Of a DNA stretch of 6,923 bases, positions 1-5,902 are shown in pieces. Position 1 is the stretch's first letter, and each line of letters begins with the position of its first letter. Location of the stretch: assembly GCA_030706105.1 (NCBI GenBank), contig JAUZPC010000147.1, forward strand, positions 1 through 6,923, given 5' to 3'. The translations under genes and the position numbers were made by a program. This DNA comes from Bacteroidota bacterium (GTDB taxonomy: Bacteria; Bacteroidota; Ignavibacteria; Ignavibacteriales; Ignavibacteriaceae). The notes under the pieces are model-generated. The model searched no databases. It was not told the DNA's origin and worked only from the letters and a program-made list of their open reading frames with translations.

Positions 1-485
1 CTTTCGGCAAAAACATAATGAAGTTTTGGAGTTTTACCTGACGCTTCATCACTATATTCTTTTAATAAACCACTTAGTGTTTGATTATCAGCAGCAAGCA
101 GAAGTTTATCAGCACCCGGTATTCTTGAATTAGTTTTGAAGCCTGAATTTGTTTTATGTAGTTTTACAGTCAGAGATTTTGAGCTCTTGGGACTTCCCCA
201 TTTACCCGTTATACTATCACCATGATCGATACAATTAAAGACACCTGTAATTACTCCGTTTGCATCTTTTTCATTAAGAACAATGCTGCTCCCTTGTTTA
301 GTCCCGGATAATTCTATCGAACCCGATTTCGTTTTATAAAAATAAGAACCGGATAGAGATCCATCATTTGAAGTAATGTCCAACCAGATGGGCAAATTAG
401 TTGAAATATACCCCTCGTAGGATTGCGCAAAATTGTTAATACCGGCAAGTAGAACAATAATTAATAATAAAGACTTTATTTTCAT
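1..485 (-). CDS. Secreted protein of unknown function, N-terminal part (C-terminus outside window)
   Basis: An open frame runs from an ATG at 485 to the left edge, giving 161 complete codons with no stop, so the C-terminus is missing. Residues 1-21 form a typical signal peptide: MKIK, then the hydrophobic run SLLLIIVLLAG, ending NNFAQ with likely cleavage around residue 21. The mature protein is therefore probably periplasmic, outer-membrane or extracellular. Residues about 27-109 alternate short beta-strand-like stretches with Gly turns: 'GSLSGSYFY', 'GSIELSG', 'SSIVLNE', 'GVITGVF', 'SITGKWGSP', then 'KSLTVKL'. This G-x-Y-x-Y / I-x-L-x-G / L-x-E / G-x-F-x-G / I-x-G-x-W pattern is one I associate with small beta-sandwich or barrel-like domains in Bacteroidota secreted proteins, but I cannot name the family. 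The ribosome binding site is weak (AGAAAG upstream). The gene is followed by nothing visible and lies 199 bp beyond the end of the ATPase gene, on the same strand. The frame is well supported; the function is unknown. Confidence 0.85.
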   Translation of the reverse strand, partial: MKIKSLLLIIVLLAGINNFAQSYEGYISTNLPIWLDITSNDGSLSGSYFYKTKSGSIELSGTKQGSSIVLNEKDANGVITGVFNCIDHGDSITGKWGSPKSSKSLTVKLHKTNSGFKTNSRIPGADKLLLAADNQTLSGLLKEYSDEASGKTPKLHYVFAE

Positions 486-538
486 TTGATAGCTTTCTAC
501 TCATTTATTTTCATAAAATAATCATATAAATATAATAA

Positions 539-567
539 CAAACTTATAGTAAAGCTATTAGTTACAG
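539..567 (-). promoter_or_regulatory. Candidate promoter for the secreted-protein gene ending at 485
   Basis: Read on the minus strand, TAAGTTTG (539-546) matches the Bacteroidota -7 consensus TAnnTTTG exactly. A CTG (565-567), a near match to the -33 TTG, lies 18 bp upstream. Initiation would fall near 532 and leave a leader of roughly 45 nt before the ATG at 485. The match is to six fixed bases in AT-rich DNA, so chance is a real possibility. It would mean that this gene is transcribed separately from the ATPase. Confidence 0.35.
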
Positions 568-648
568 GGGAATACAGCAAACAGTAATCACTAAAAAATA
601 CATGCAAACATTTTTTAGGACTTGACTAAACGGTAAGGCAAAGGTCAG

Positions 649-662
649 TAGTTGCCCAACTA
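649..662. repeat. Short inverted repeat between ATPase and secreted-protein genes
   Basis: TAGTTG-CC-CAACTA is a perfect 6+2+6 inverted repeat that begins 23 bp past the ATPase stop. No T-tract follows on the minus strand, so it is a poor intrinsic terminator. It could be a small stem in the 3' UTR or a protein site. Function not determined. Confidence 0.4.
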
Positions 663-670
663 TTATAAAA

Positions 671-706
671 TGGCATTAGAAGAATTATTTCAATGCTCTC
701 ATTGAA
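671..706 (-). terminator. Possible terminator hairpin overlapping the ATPase stop codon
   Basis: On the minus strand the last ATPase codons form TTCAATG-AGAG-CATTGAA (706-689), a perfect 7-bp stem with a 4-nt loop. It runs straight into the TAA stop and is followed by the T-rich but interrupted stretch ATTCTTCT. The stem is AT-rich and the T-tract imperfect, so termination would be weak at best. The hairpin also lies inside codons that are conserved in this ATPase family. Confidence 0.3.
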
Positions 707-2790
707 TTTAATATTGCCATTATTGCTACACCCATGTCACCAAAAACCGCCTCCCACATTGTTGCGATACCCAAAGTGCCGAATATAATGAATAGTAGTT
801 TAACAGCCATTGCAAACAAGATATTTTGCATTATGATCATTCTTGTTCGCTTGGCAATTTCTATTGATTTTACAACCAGCATGGGTGAGTCCAGCATTAA
901 AACAACATCAGCAGCTTCAATTGCTGCATCGGAGCCAAGGGCACCCATTGCAATTCCCACATCAGCACGAGCAATTACAGGAGCATCATTAATTCCATCC
1001 CCCACAAAGGCAACTTTTCCATCAGGAGATGAATTGAGTATTTTTACAATCTGTTCAACCTTTTCTTCAGGCAGGAGTTCAGCATAATATTCTTTAATTC
1101 CTATTCTATCTGCATAAGCTTTAGCAGTATTATTGTTGTCACCCGTAAGCATTACAGTATTTATATTAAGCTTGTTAAGTAATTTAATTGTTTCGGAAGC
1201 TTCGTCTTTCAATGAATCTGATATAATAATATAACCTGCGTAATTTTTATTTATTGCAACGTGGACTACAGTACCCTCCACATCGCATTTATCATGTATA
1301 ATATTTTCCTTATGAAGAAGTTTATCGTTTCCAATTAGTATTTCATCATTATTTATTATGGCATGGATACCATAGCCGGAGATTTCTTCCACTTTGCCGA
1401 TATCACTTTGTTGAATATTATCATCATAAGCTTCAACAATAGAATGAGCAATGGGATGGTTAGAATTTGACTCAGCATAAGCAGCATATTTAAGAATATC
1501 TTTCGGCATATACCCGTTTGCAGAAATTATTTCAGATACTTTAAATTCACCTCTTGTCAAAGTCCCGGTTTTATCAAAAACTACTGTAACAATCTTGTTA
1601 AGTGCATCTAAAATATTTGAGCCTTTGATTAGAATACCCTTTTTTGAAGCACCTCCGATACCTCCAAAATAACCGAGGGGAATACTTATAACCAAAGCAC
1701 AGGGGCAAGAAATAACAAGGATCACTAATGCTCTATATATCCAAACGTTAAAAGTTTGATCGTGGTAAATCAGTGGCGGAATAACTGCAAGAAACAGGGC
1801 ACCAAATACTACTATGGGGGTATAGTAGCGTGCAAATGATGTTATAAATTTTTCAGTATTTGCTTTTTTGCTGCTTGCGTTTTCAACTAATTCCAAAATT
1901 CTTGATATGGAGGATTCATTAAATCTTTTTGTTACCGTAATGGTTAACAAACCGGATATATTTATCATACCAGCCAATATAGTATCGTTAATTTTTACAG
2001 AACGAGGAACAGATTCACCGGTTAAGACAGCAGTATTGACAAATGAATTACCCTCAATTATTTTACCATCCAGAGGAATTTTCTCACCCGGTTTTACAAC
2101 AATTATTTGCCCGGGCACAACTTCAAAAGGTGATACTTTATTTACTTTACCATTCACTTTAAGATTTGCATAATCGGGTCTGATTTGGAGTAAAGCCTTA
2201 ATTGATCTTCGAGATCGTTTCAAAGCTAAATCCTGAAATAATTCCCCAACAACATAAAACCACATAACGGCAACTGCTTCCGGCATTTGATGAATTGCAA
2301 AAGCACCAAGAGTTGCAATCGTCATTAAAAAATTCTCATCAAATAGCCTCCCCCTTAGTATATTTTTTATAGCACGGGAAAGCACCTTCCAACCGCTTAA
2401 CAAGTATGCAATAATAAAAATCCCAAATTCAAGTATCCGAAAAGGAGTATCATGGATTTGATCTTCAAAAATAATCCCTATTATCAGAAGTATAAAAGTC
2501 GATATAATTTTGTAAATATTGAATCGATTTTCTTCCCAAACAGTAGAATAAGAGTTACTTTTAAGAGTATATTTAACCTTTCTTTGAGTATCTAATTCTA
2601 TTAGCTCTATATCCGGTTCTAATTCCTTAATCGTCCTTTTTACGGCCAACATATCATCTGTATCTACAGTTAAGGAAGAGTTTGCGAAATTGACTGAAAC
2701 AAACCTTACTTCATCTAATTTTTTAAGGCCATCTTCAATTTTTTTTGCACATAAAGCGCAATCAATATTTTTGAGCTGATATTTTTTCAT
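685..2790 (-). CDS. cadA: Zn2+/Cd2+/Pb2+-exporting P-type ATPase (P1B-2, ZntA/CadA type)
   Basis: This is an inner-membrane pump that uses ATP to expel toxic divalent soft metals. From the ATG at 2790 the protein has 701 residues, a normal length. Order of parts: one heavy-metal-associated domain (about 1-66) with the CxxC pair C11/C14; membrane helices near 93-108, 116-134, 153-166 and 170-186; the actuator motif TGES at 257-260; a helix near 324-342; the metal-binding CPC at 362-364 in the next helix; the phosphorylation site DKTGT with D406; the nucleotide-binding HP at 445-446; TGD at 549-551; GDGIND at 597-602; and two final helices. K664 and D685 in those last helices correspond to the Lys and Asp that mark the Zn/Cd/Pb subgroup (ZntA K693 and D714), which argues against a copper pump. 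A TTG at 2802 would add four residues, but MKKYQLKNIDC matches the usual N-terminus of the family, so I chose the ATG. Neither start has a clear Shine-Dalgarno. No metal-sensing regulator lies next to it. Exact metal preference cannot be read from the sequence. Confidence 0.96.
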   Translation of the reverse strand: MKKYQLKNIDCALCAKKIEDGLKKLDEVRFVSVNFANSSLTVDTDDMLAVKRTIKELEPDIELIELDTQRKVKYTLKSNSYSTVWEENRFNIYKIISTFILLIIGIIFEDQIHDTPFRILEFGIFIIAYLLSGWKVLSRAIKNILRGRLFDENFLMTIATLGAFAIHQMPEAVAVMWFYVVGELFQDLALKRSRRSIKALLQIRPDYANLKVNGKVNKVSPFEVVPGQIIVVKPGEKIPLDGKIIEGNSFVNTAVLTGESVPRSVKINDTILAGMINISGLLTITVTKRFNESSISRILELVENASSKKANTEKFITSFARYYTPIVVFGALFLAVIPPLIYHDQTFNVWIYRALVILVISCPCALVISIPLGYFGGIGGASKKGILIKGSNILDALNKIVTVVFDKTGTLTRGEFKVSEIISANGYMPKDILKYAAYAESNSNHPIAHSIVEAYDDNIQQSDIGKVEEISGYGIHAIINNDEILIGNDKLLHKENIIHDKCDVEGTVVHVAINKNYAGYIIISDSLKDEASETIKLLNKLNINTVMLTGDNNNTAKAYADRIGIKEYYAELLPEEKVEQIVKILNSSPDGKVAFVGDGINDAPVIARADVGIAMGALGSDAAIEAADVVLMLDSPMLVVKSIEIAKRTRMIIMQNILFAMAVKLLFIIFGTLGIATMWEAVFGDMGVAIMAILNSMRALK

Positions 2791-2796
2791 AATATA

Positions 2797-2813
2797 TTTC
2801 AATATAATTGAAA
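2797..2813. promoter_or_regulatory. Perfect inverted repeat just upstream of the ATPase start (possible operator)
   Basis: TTTCAAT-N3-ATTGAAA is a perfect 7+3+7 inverted repeat ending 7 bp before the ATPase ATG and covering the alternative TTG start. A partial second copy (ATTGAAA at 2833-2839) and a related 13-bp palindrome (3054-3066) lie further upstream. The position suits an operator for a metal-responsive repressor or a stem that limits ribosome access. On the plus strand the repeat is followed after 3 nt by eight Ts (2817-2824), so it could instead stop antisense transcription. No regulator gene is visible to support any of these roles. Confidence 0.35.
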
Positions 2814-2822
2814 CTATTTTTT

Positions 2823-2870
2823 TTACTTCACTATTGAAATTAACCGTTTTCTTTCATAGATAGTTAACAT
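2823..2870 (-). other. Possible short leader ORF (15 codons) upstream of the ATPase
   Basis: Between the candidate promoter and the ATPase start, an ATG at 2870 opens a 15-codon frame that stops at 2823. AGAAGGG sits only 3 nt before the ATG, which is closer than a typical ribosome binding site. The peptide (MLTIYERKRLISIVK) resembles nothing I recognise. It may be a chance ORF or a leader peptide; only its position is suggestive. Confidence 0.15.
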
Positions 2871-2902
2871 AAACCCTTCTTCCAATCCTGTTTGTATCTT
2901 GG

Positions 2903-2930
2903 CAAATATAATATAGGTCAAGCAAGACAA
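2903..2930 (-). promoter_or_regulatory. Candidate promoter for the metal ATPase gene
   Basis: On the minus strand TATATTTG (2903-2910) matches the Bacteroidota -7 consensus TAnnTTTG exactly. A TTG (2928-2930) lies 17 bp upstream, at the short end of the usual spacing. Transcription would begin near 2896 and give a leader of about 105 nt to the ATG at 2790, containing the inverted repeat at 2797-2813. If correct, the ATPase is transcribed independently of the TPR gene upstream. Confidence 0.4.
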
Positions 2931-3187
2931 CAGGGTAATTGCATTTGCCACACCTATGCTGCAACTATCTTGTAATTATTTACTTTTTCAAAGATAAATT
3001 AGGGTATGCCGTTATGTGCAGATTCCGTGATCAGTTTTAATGCAGAGTTTGTAATTTCAATGAAATACTTATTATTCCCCACCAATGTTACTCTGTACCC
3101 TTAATGTCTATATGGCAAATTGTCTTTTAGGACTTGCTGTCCACAAAATCACTAAGGGCACAAAGTTTAAAGAGGTTCAATAAGGGC
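2931..3187. other. Intergenic stretch between TPR gene and ATPase promoter, no supported gene
   Basis: Together with the leader already described, the gene-free region spans 2791-3187. This part holds only small signals. One is a palindrome, ATTTCA-A-TGAAAT (3054-3066). Another is a weak GGAC/GTCC stem about 45 bp past the TPR stop with no T-tract. The last is a short open frame on each strand (33 codons on minus at 2999-3100, 32 on plus at 3006-3104), neither with a convincing start. The minus frame reads like ordinary protein ('KYFIEITNSALKLI') and could be a gene remnant. No good terminator for the TPR gene is visible. Confidence 0.5.
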
Positions 3188-5293
3188 TTAAAGCATCTTC
3201 ACCTTCCCGCTACCGAAATGATCAGCAAACTTTCTGGAGCAAAGCATAAGTGCCTTATCATAGTCAGATAGTGCGCCGCTATAGTCTTCTAAATTAGCTT
3301 TGGCATTGCCCCTGTTGAAGTAAGCTTCAGCATCATTGGGGTTAAGAGTAATTGCTTTATCATAAGCAGCCATACGGATTTGGGGCACTATTTTAGCACA
3401 AACAAGCAGCTTCCTGATATTTTCATCCTCAGTGTTAAACGAAGTTATATCATTATAATCAGCCAATGAGGTCTGGAAATTTAGTTTGGAATTAACCAGC
3501 AAAGCATTGGTCTCTGCATCATAAGGGTTAAGCCAGAGAGATGTATAACAAGCAGCTACTGCACAAATATATTTTCCTGATGAAAATTTATCATTTGCAC
3601 GGTTATAAAATTCTTTAGCATTTTTAATAATTTCACTTGCTTTATCATAGTCGGCCGAGGCATCATTAAAGCAATTTACACCGCCTTTAGTTTCTTCAGG
3701 ATTATTATCAGCTTCTTTATAAATAGGATTAAGACCAAATGTTTTTTCAAAGGCAGCCGACACATCATTGCGTGCATTTAGAATAACTTTAATGTCCGCT
3801 CTATTGTTATATGCATTTGCATAGTTAGGATTAAGTGCAATTGCTTTATTATAATCAGCAAGAGCATCTTCATAATTTTCTTTCTTTGCTCTAATAACGC
3901 CGCGATTGAAATAGAATTCAGCTAAATTCGGATTAAGTCCGATTGCTTTATCATAGTCAGCAAGCGCCGCTTCGTAATGTTCTTTTTTAGCCTGAATAAC
4001 GCCACGGTTGAAATACACTTCCGCAATATTGGGATTAAGCTCAACCGCTTTATTATAGTCAGACATTGCACTATCATTATCATTTATATTAGCATAAACA
4101 ATACCCCTGTTGAAATATACTTCTGCCAAAAGGGGCTGCAGTTCAATAGCTTTATCATAATCAGCAATTGCTCCAGGGTAATCATCTAAATTGTTTTTTA
4201 CATTTCCGCGATTGTTATAAGCCGCTTCAAAGTCAGGATTAATTTTAATGGCTCTATCATAATCTGTAATTGCACTTTGATAATCTGCCAAAATCGATTT
4301 AACGTTACCACGATAACAATAGGCTTCAGGATAATAAGGATTCAGTTTTAAGGCTTTGTTATAATCAGCTATTGCACCGCGGTAATCACCGAACCTGCAT
4401 TTAGCAATACCGCGTTTAAAATAGTTTTCTTCTAAATCCGGATTAAGTTCAACAACTTTATCATAATCAGTTATTGCGCCTTGATAATCTCCGAACCTGA
4501 ATTTAACATTACCACGCCTAAAATAGGCTTCAGCAAAATTAGGATTAATTTCAATTGCTTTGTTATAATCAAATATTGCGGCACTATTAAAAAATGAATC
4601 AGATTTAGCGTTACCACTCTTAAAATAAGCCTCAGCAATATTGGGGTTAGGTTCAATTGTTTTATCGTCATCAGTTATTGCATCGCTATTATAAAACGCA
4701 TTAGCTTTACTATTATCTATTTTGGAAGAGATTTCTGCAAAGCCAGTATCAGTTTCAACTGCATTTTCATAATCAATAATTTCCTCCTCATAATCTTCTA
4801 ACATTGAACTGACATATCCTTGCCTAGAATATGCTTCAGCCAGTTCAATTACTCGATCATTATTAGCAATAGCGGTCTGGTAATCGCCAAATAAAGATTT
4901 AATACTATCCCGATTTAAATAGAGCTCTGCAAAATCAGGGTTATTCTCAATAGCTTTATCAGTAGAAGAGATTGCATTAATTAAATCTTCTATTTTAAAT
5001 TTAACACTACCTCGTTTATTAAAGGATACGGCATAATCAGGATTAAGTTCAATTGCTTTACTATAGTCAGACATTGCGCTATTATAATCGCCGCTATTAT
5101 ATTTTGCATTCCCGCGATGATGGTAAGGGGCGGCATTAGCAGGATTAAGCTTTATTGCTTCATCATAATCAGATATTGCACCTATATAATCTTTTGCTTT
5201 ATACTTTTCATTCCCTTTATTGAAATAAGTTTCAGACTTTTGAATGTTAGAATAAAAAAGATTTCTGAGGAAAAACACTACTTTAGTTCGCAT
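3188..5293 (-). CDS. Tetratricopeptide (TPR) repeat protein with about 20 tandem repeats
   Basis: This 701-residue protein consists almost wholly of 34-residue TPR units, which fold as helical hairpins and stack into a superhelix that binds other proteins. No catalytic or DNA-binding domain is visible, so the likely role is scaffolding; the partner is unknown. After a 19-residue N-terminus (MRTKVVFFLRNLFYSNIQK), units start at residues 20, 54, 88, 122 and so on. The consensus resembles AEAYFNRGNAK, then GDYxGAIADY, then DKAIELNPN. Units 7-14 (220-491) are close to consensus. Units 15-19 (492-654) are strongly eroded, some shortened to 31 or 33 residues, and unit 20 (655-688) is canonical again. 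Unit 4 (122-151) lacks the four-residue NPxx turn. The tail 689-701 looks like the start of a 21st unit. The N-terminus is mildly hydrophobic but contains an Arg, so I do not call a signal peptide. The ATG at 5293 is supported by AAGGAAA 7 nt upstream and an in-frame stop just before it. The gene stands alone, 623 bp from its divergent neighbour. Confidence 0.93.
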   Translation of the reverse strand: MRTKVVFFLRNLFYSNIQKSETYFNKGNEKYKAKDYIGAISDYDEAIKLNPANAAPYHHRGNAKYNSGDYNSAMSDYSKAIELNPDYAVSFNKRGSVKFKIEDLINAISSTDKAIENNPDFAELYLNRDSIKSLFGDYQTAIANNDRVIELAEAYSRQGYVSSMLEDYEEEIIDYENAVETDTGFAEISSKIDNSKANAFYNSDAITDDDKTIEPNPNIAEAYFKSGNAKSDSFFNSAAIFDYNKAIEINPNFAEAYFRRGNVKFRFGDYQGAITDYDKVVELNPDLEENYFKRGIAKCRFGDYRGAIADYNKALKLNPYYPEAYCYRGNVKSILADYQSAITDYDRAIKINPDFEAAYNNRGNVKNNLDDYPGAIADYDKAIELQPLLAEVYFNRGIVYANINDNDSAMSDYNKAVELNPNIAEVYFNRGVIQAKKEHYEAALADYDKAIGLNPNLAEFYFNRGVIRAKKENYEDALADYNKAIALNPNYANAYNNRADIKVILNARNDVSAAFEKTFGLNPIYKEADNNPEETKGGVNCFNDASADYDKASEIIKNAKEFYNRANDKFSSGKYICAVAACYTSLWLNPYDAETNALLVNSKLNFQTSLADYNDITSFNTEDENIRKLLVCAKIVPQIRMAAYDKAITLNPNDAEAYFNRGNAKANLEDYSGALSDYDKALMLCSRKFADHFGSGKVKML
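3230..5236 (-). repeat. Tandem array of about 20 units, 102-bp period, inside the TPR gene
   Basis: The coding DNA repeats with a 102-bp period (34 codons). Deviations are 90 bp for unit 4 (4841-4930), 99 bp for unit 16, and 93 bp each for units 18 and 19. Units 13 (3923-4024) and 14 (3821-3922) are the most alike, with 27 of 34 residues and about three quarters of bases identical by hand alignment, which suggests a relatively recent duplication. All length changes are multiples of 3, so the frame is preserved. Confidence 0.85.
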
Positions 5294-5300
5294 ATGATTA

Positions 5301-5307
5301 TTTCCTT
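5301..5307 (-). promoter_or_regulatory. Shine-Dalgarno sequence of the TPR gene
   Basis: The minus strand reads AAGGAAA followed by 7 nt and then the ATG at 5293. It is one of the clearest ribosome binding sites in the window and fixes the start of the TPR gene. Confidence 0.65.
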
Positions 5308-5400
5308 TTGATAGTTAGTGTATAATTACAATATTGTTTTATTATTTAATAAGTTGTTATAATCTTAATTGTAAAAATCTGTTTCAGTGCGGATAAAAGA

Positions 5401-5424
5401 ATAATTACTTAAATAAGCAATTAT
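5401..5424. repeat. 24-bp imperfect AT-rich palindrome upstream of the TPR gene
   Basis: ATAATTACTTA, AA, TAAGCAATTAT: two 11-bp arms with one mismatch around a 2-bp centre. In minus-strand RNA the mismatch becomes a G-U pair, so the stem is continuous, and it is followed by TTCTTTT. It lies 108 bp upstream of the TPR start. It may be a weak minus-strand terminator, a protein-binding site, or chance in AT-rich DNA. Confidence 0.4.
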
Positions 5425-5604
5425 AGACGATAGTACCAGAACCTTTTGCATAATATTTCCTTGAAAATGATACAAAATAAAGTTCAGAGTAACAAAGTAA
5501 CTTTAAGGGCAGAGCTAACGTAAAAAGAATATTCTAAAGTAAAATAATTCTAATGGAAATTATACAAATAAATTAATATTAACAAGCAATGCTTATACAT
5601 TTTT

Positions 5605-5632
5605 GTAAATTTTTATAAAAATTTACTTTTTT
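5605..5632 (+). terminator. Perfect 22-bp palindrome followed by six Ts (intrinsic-terminator-like)
   Basis: Arms GTAAATTTTTA and TAAAAATTTAC form a perfect 11+11 palindrome (5605-5626), followed on the plus strand by TTTTTT (5627-5632). The layout is that of a rho-independent terminator, although the stem has only one G-C pair and would be weak. No plus-strand gene ends upstream of it, so it would terminate an unannotated transcript or an attenuated leader, or it may be a binding site instead. Confidence 0.4.
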
Positions 5633-5749
5633 ATGTCATTTTTAAGAAAAATTAAATAAAATAGGGCGGTATAATCCTAAGCGACTGATCGATTATTGGC
5701 ACAATCAGCCAAACATACTGAATTAACTACAACATTTTAGATTTGTTCT

Positions 5750-5766
5750 AACACCGCAGGTGCGGT
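5750..5766. repeat. Intergenic hairpin repeat, copy A
   Basis: AACACC-GCA-GGTG opens this copy with a 4-bp CACC/GGTG stem. A second overlapping register, ACCGCA-GG-TGCGGT (5753-5766), is a perfect 6+2+6 palindrome. It is followed by ATACGAATAG. It is strikingly GC-rich against its AT-rich surroundings. The form (short GC hairpin, then an AT-rich tail) resembles palindromic intergenic repeats familiar from Bacteroidota-type genomes. A related copy B begins exactly 50 bp downstream. Confidence 0.5.
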
Positions 5767-5799
5767 ATACGAATAGAATAATAGCTCAAAAGCGAAAAG

Positions 5800-5824
5800 A
5801 ACACCTGAGGAGTTGAATATTTGG
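5800..5824. repeat. Intergenic hairpin repeat, copy B
   Basis: AACACC-TGA-GGAGTT forms a stem AACxCC/GGxGTT with one A-A mismatch, followed by GAATATTTG. It begins with the same AACACC as copy A, has the same 3-nt loop position followed by GG, and the same kind of AT-rich tail. The two copies start at 5750 and 5800. They lie between the terminator-like palindrome and the start of the beta-helix gene. Confidence 0.45.
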
Positions 5825-5902
5825 TTTTGTTTTTTAATTACCATAAACATTAATACATAACTGCCGATGATATAATAACTTGTAAAATAATTTTTTGGAA
5901 CT

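Noticed and set aside
734..1087. Plus-strand open frame of 117 codons inside the ATPase gene
   Set aside because: It is antisense to the most conserved part of the ATPase (the GDGIND region), has no ribosome binding site, and its peptide looks like a composition-driven shadow.
1868..2173. Plus-strand open frame of 101 codons antisense to the ATPase
   Set aside because: It overlaps the actuator domain coding region on the opposite strand; no start signal and no recognisable protein features.
2791..2802. TTG at 2802 as the ATPase start
   Set aside because: It would add only four residues (MKYI), lacks a Shine-Dalgarno, and lies inside an inverted repeat; the ATG at 2790 gives the usual N-terminus of the family.
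3977..4189. Plus-strand frame of 70 codons with a hydrophobic, repetitive peptide
   Set aside because: It is the antisense of TPR units and repeats with their 102-bp period, so it is a by-product of the TPR array.
4471..4671. Minus-strand 66-codon frame with Leu/Ile-rich repeats
   Set aside because: It is a shifted frame of the TPR gene itself and inherits its periodicity.
3230..5236. CRISPR array or other DNA-level tandem repeat
   Set aside because: The 102-bp period equals 34 codons and translates cleanly as TPR units; there are no spacers between identical short repeats.
5117..5311. Plus-strand frame of 64 codons overlapping the TPR start
   Set aside because: Antisense to the first TPR unit and N-terminus; no ribosome binding site and no family resemblance.
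5871..5876. TATAAT as a promoter for the beta-helix gene
   Set aside because: No -35 match at suitable spacing, and TATAAT-like words are frequent in this AT-rich stretch, so it is mentioned only in the intergenic description.
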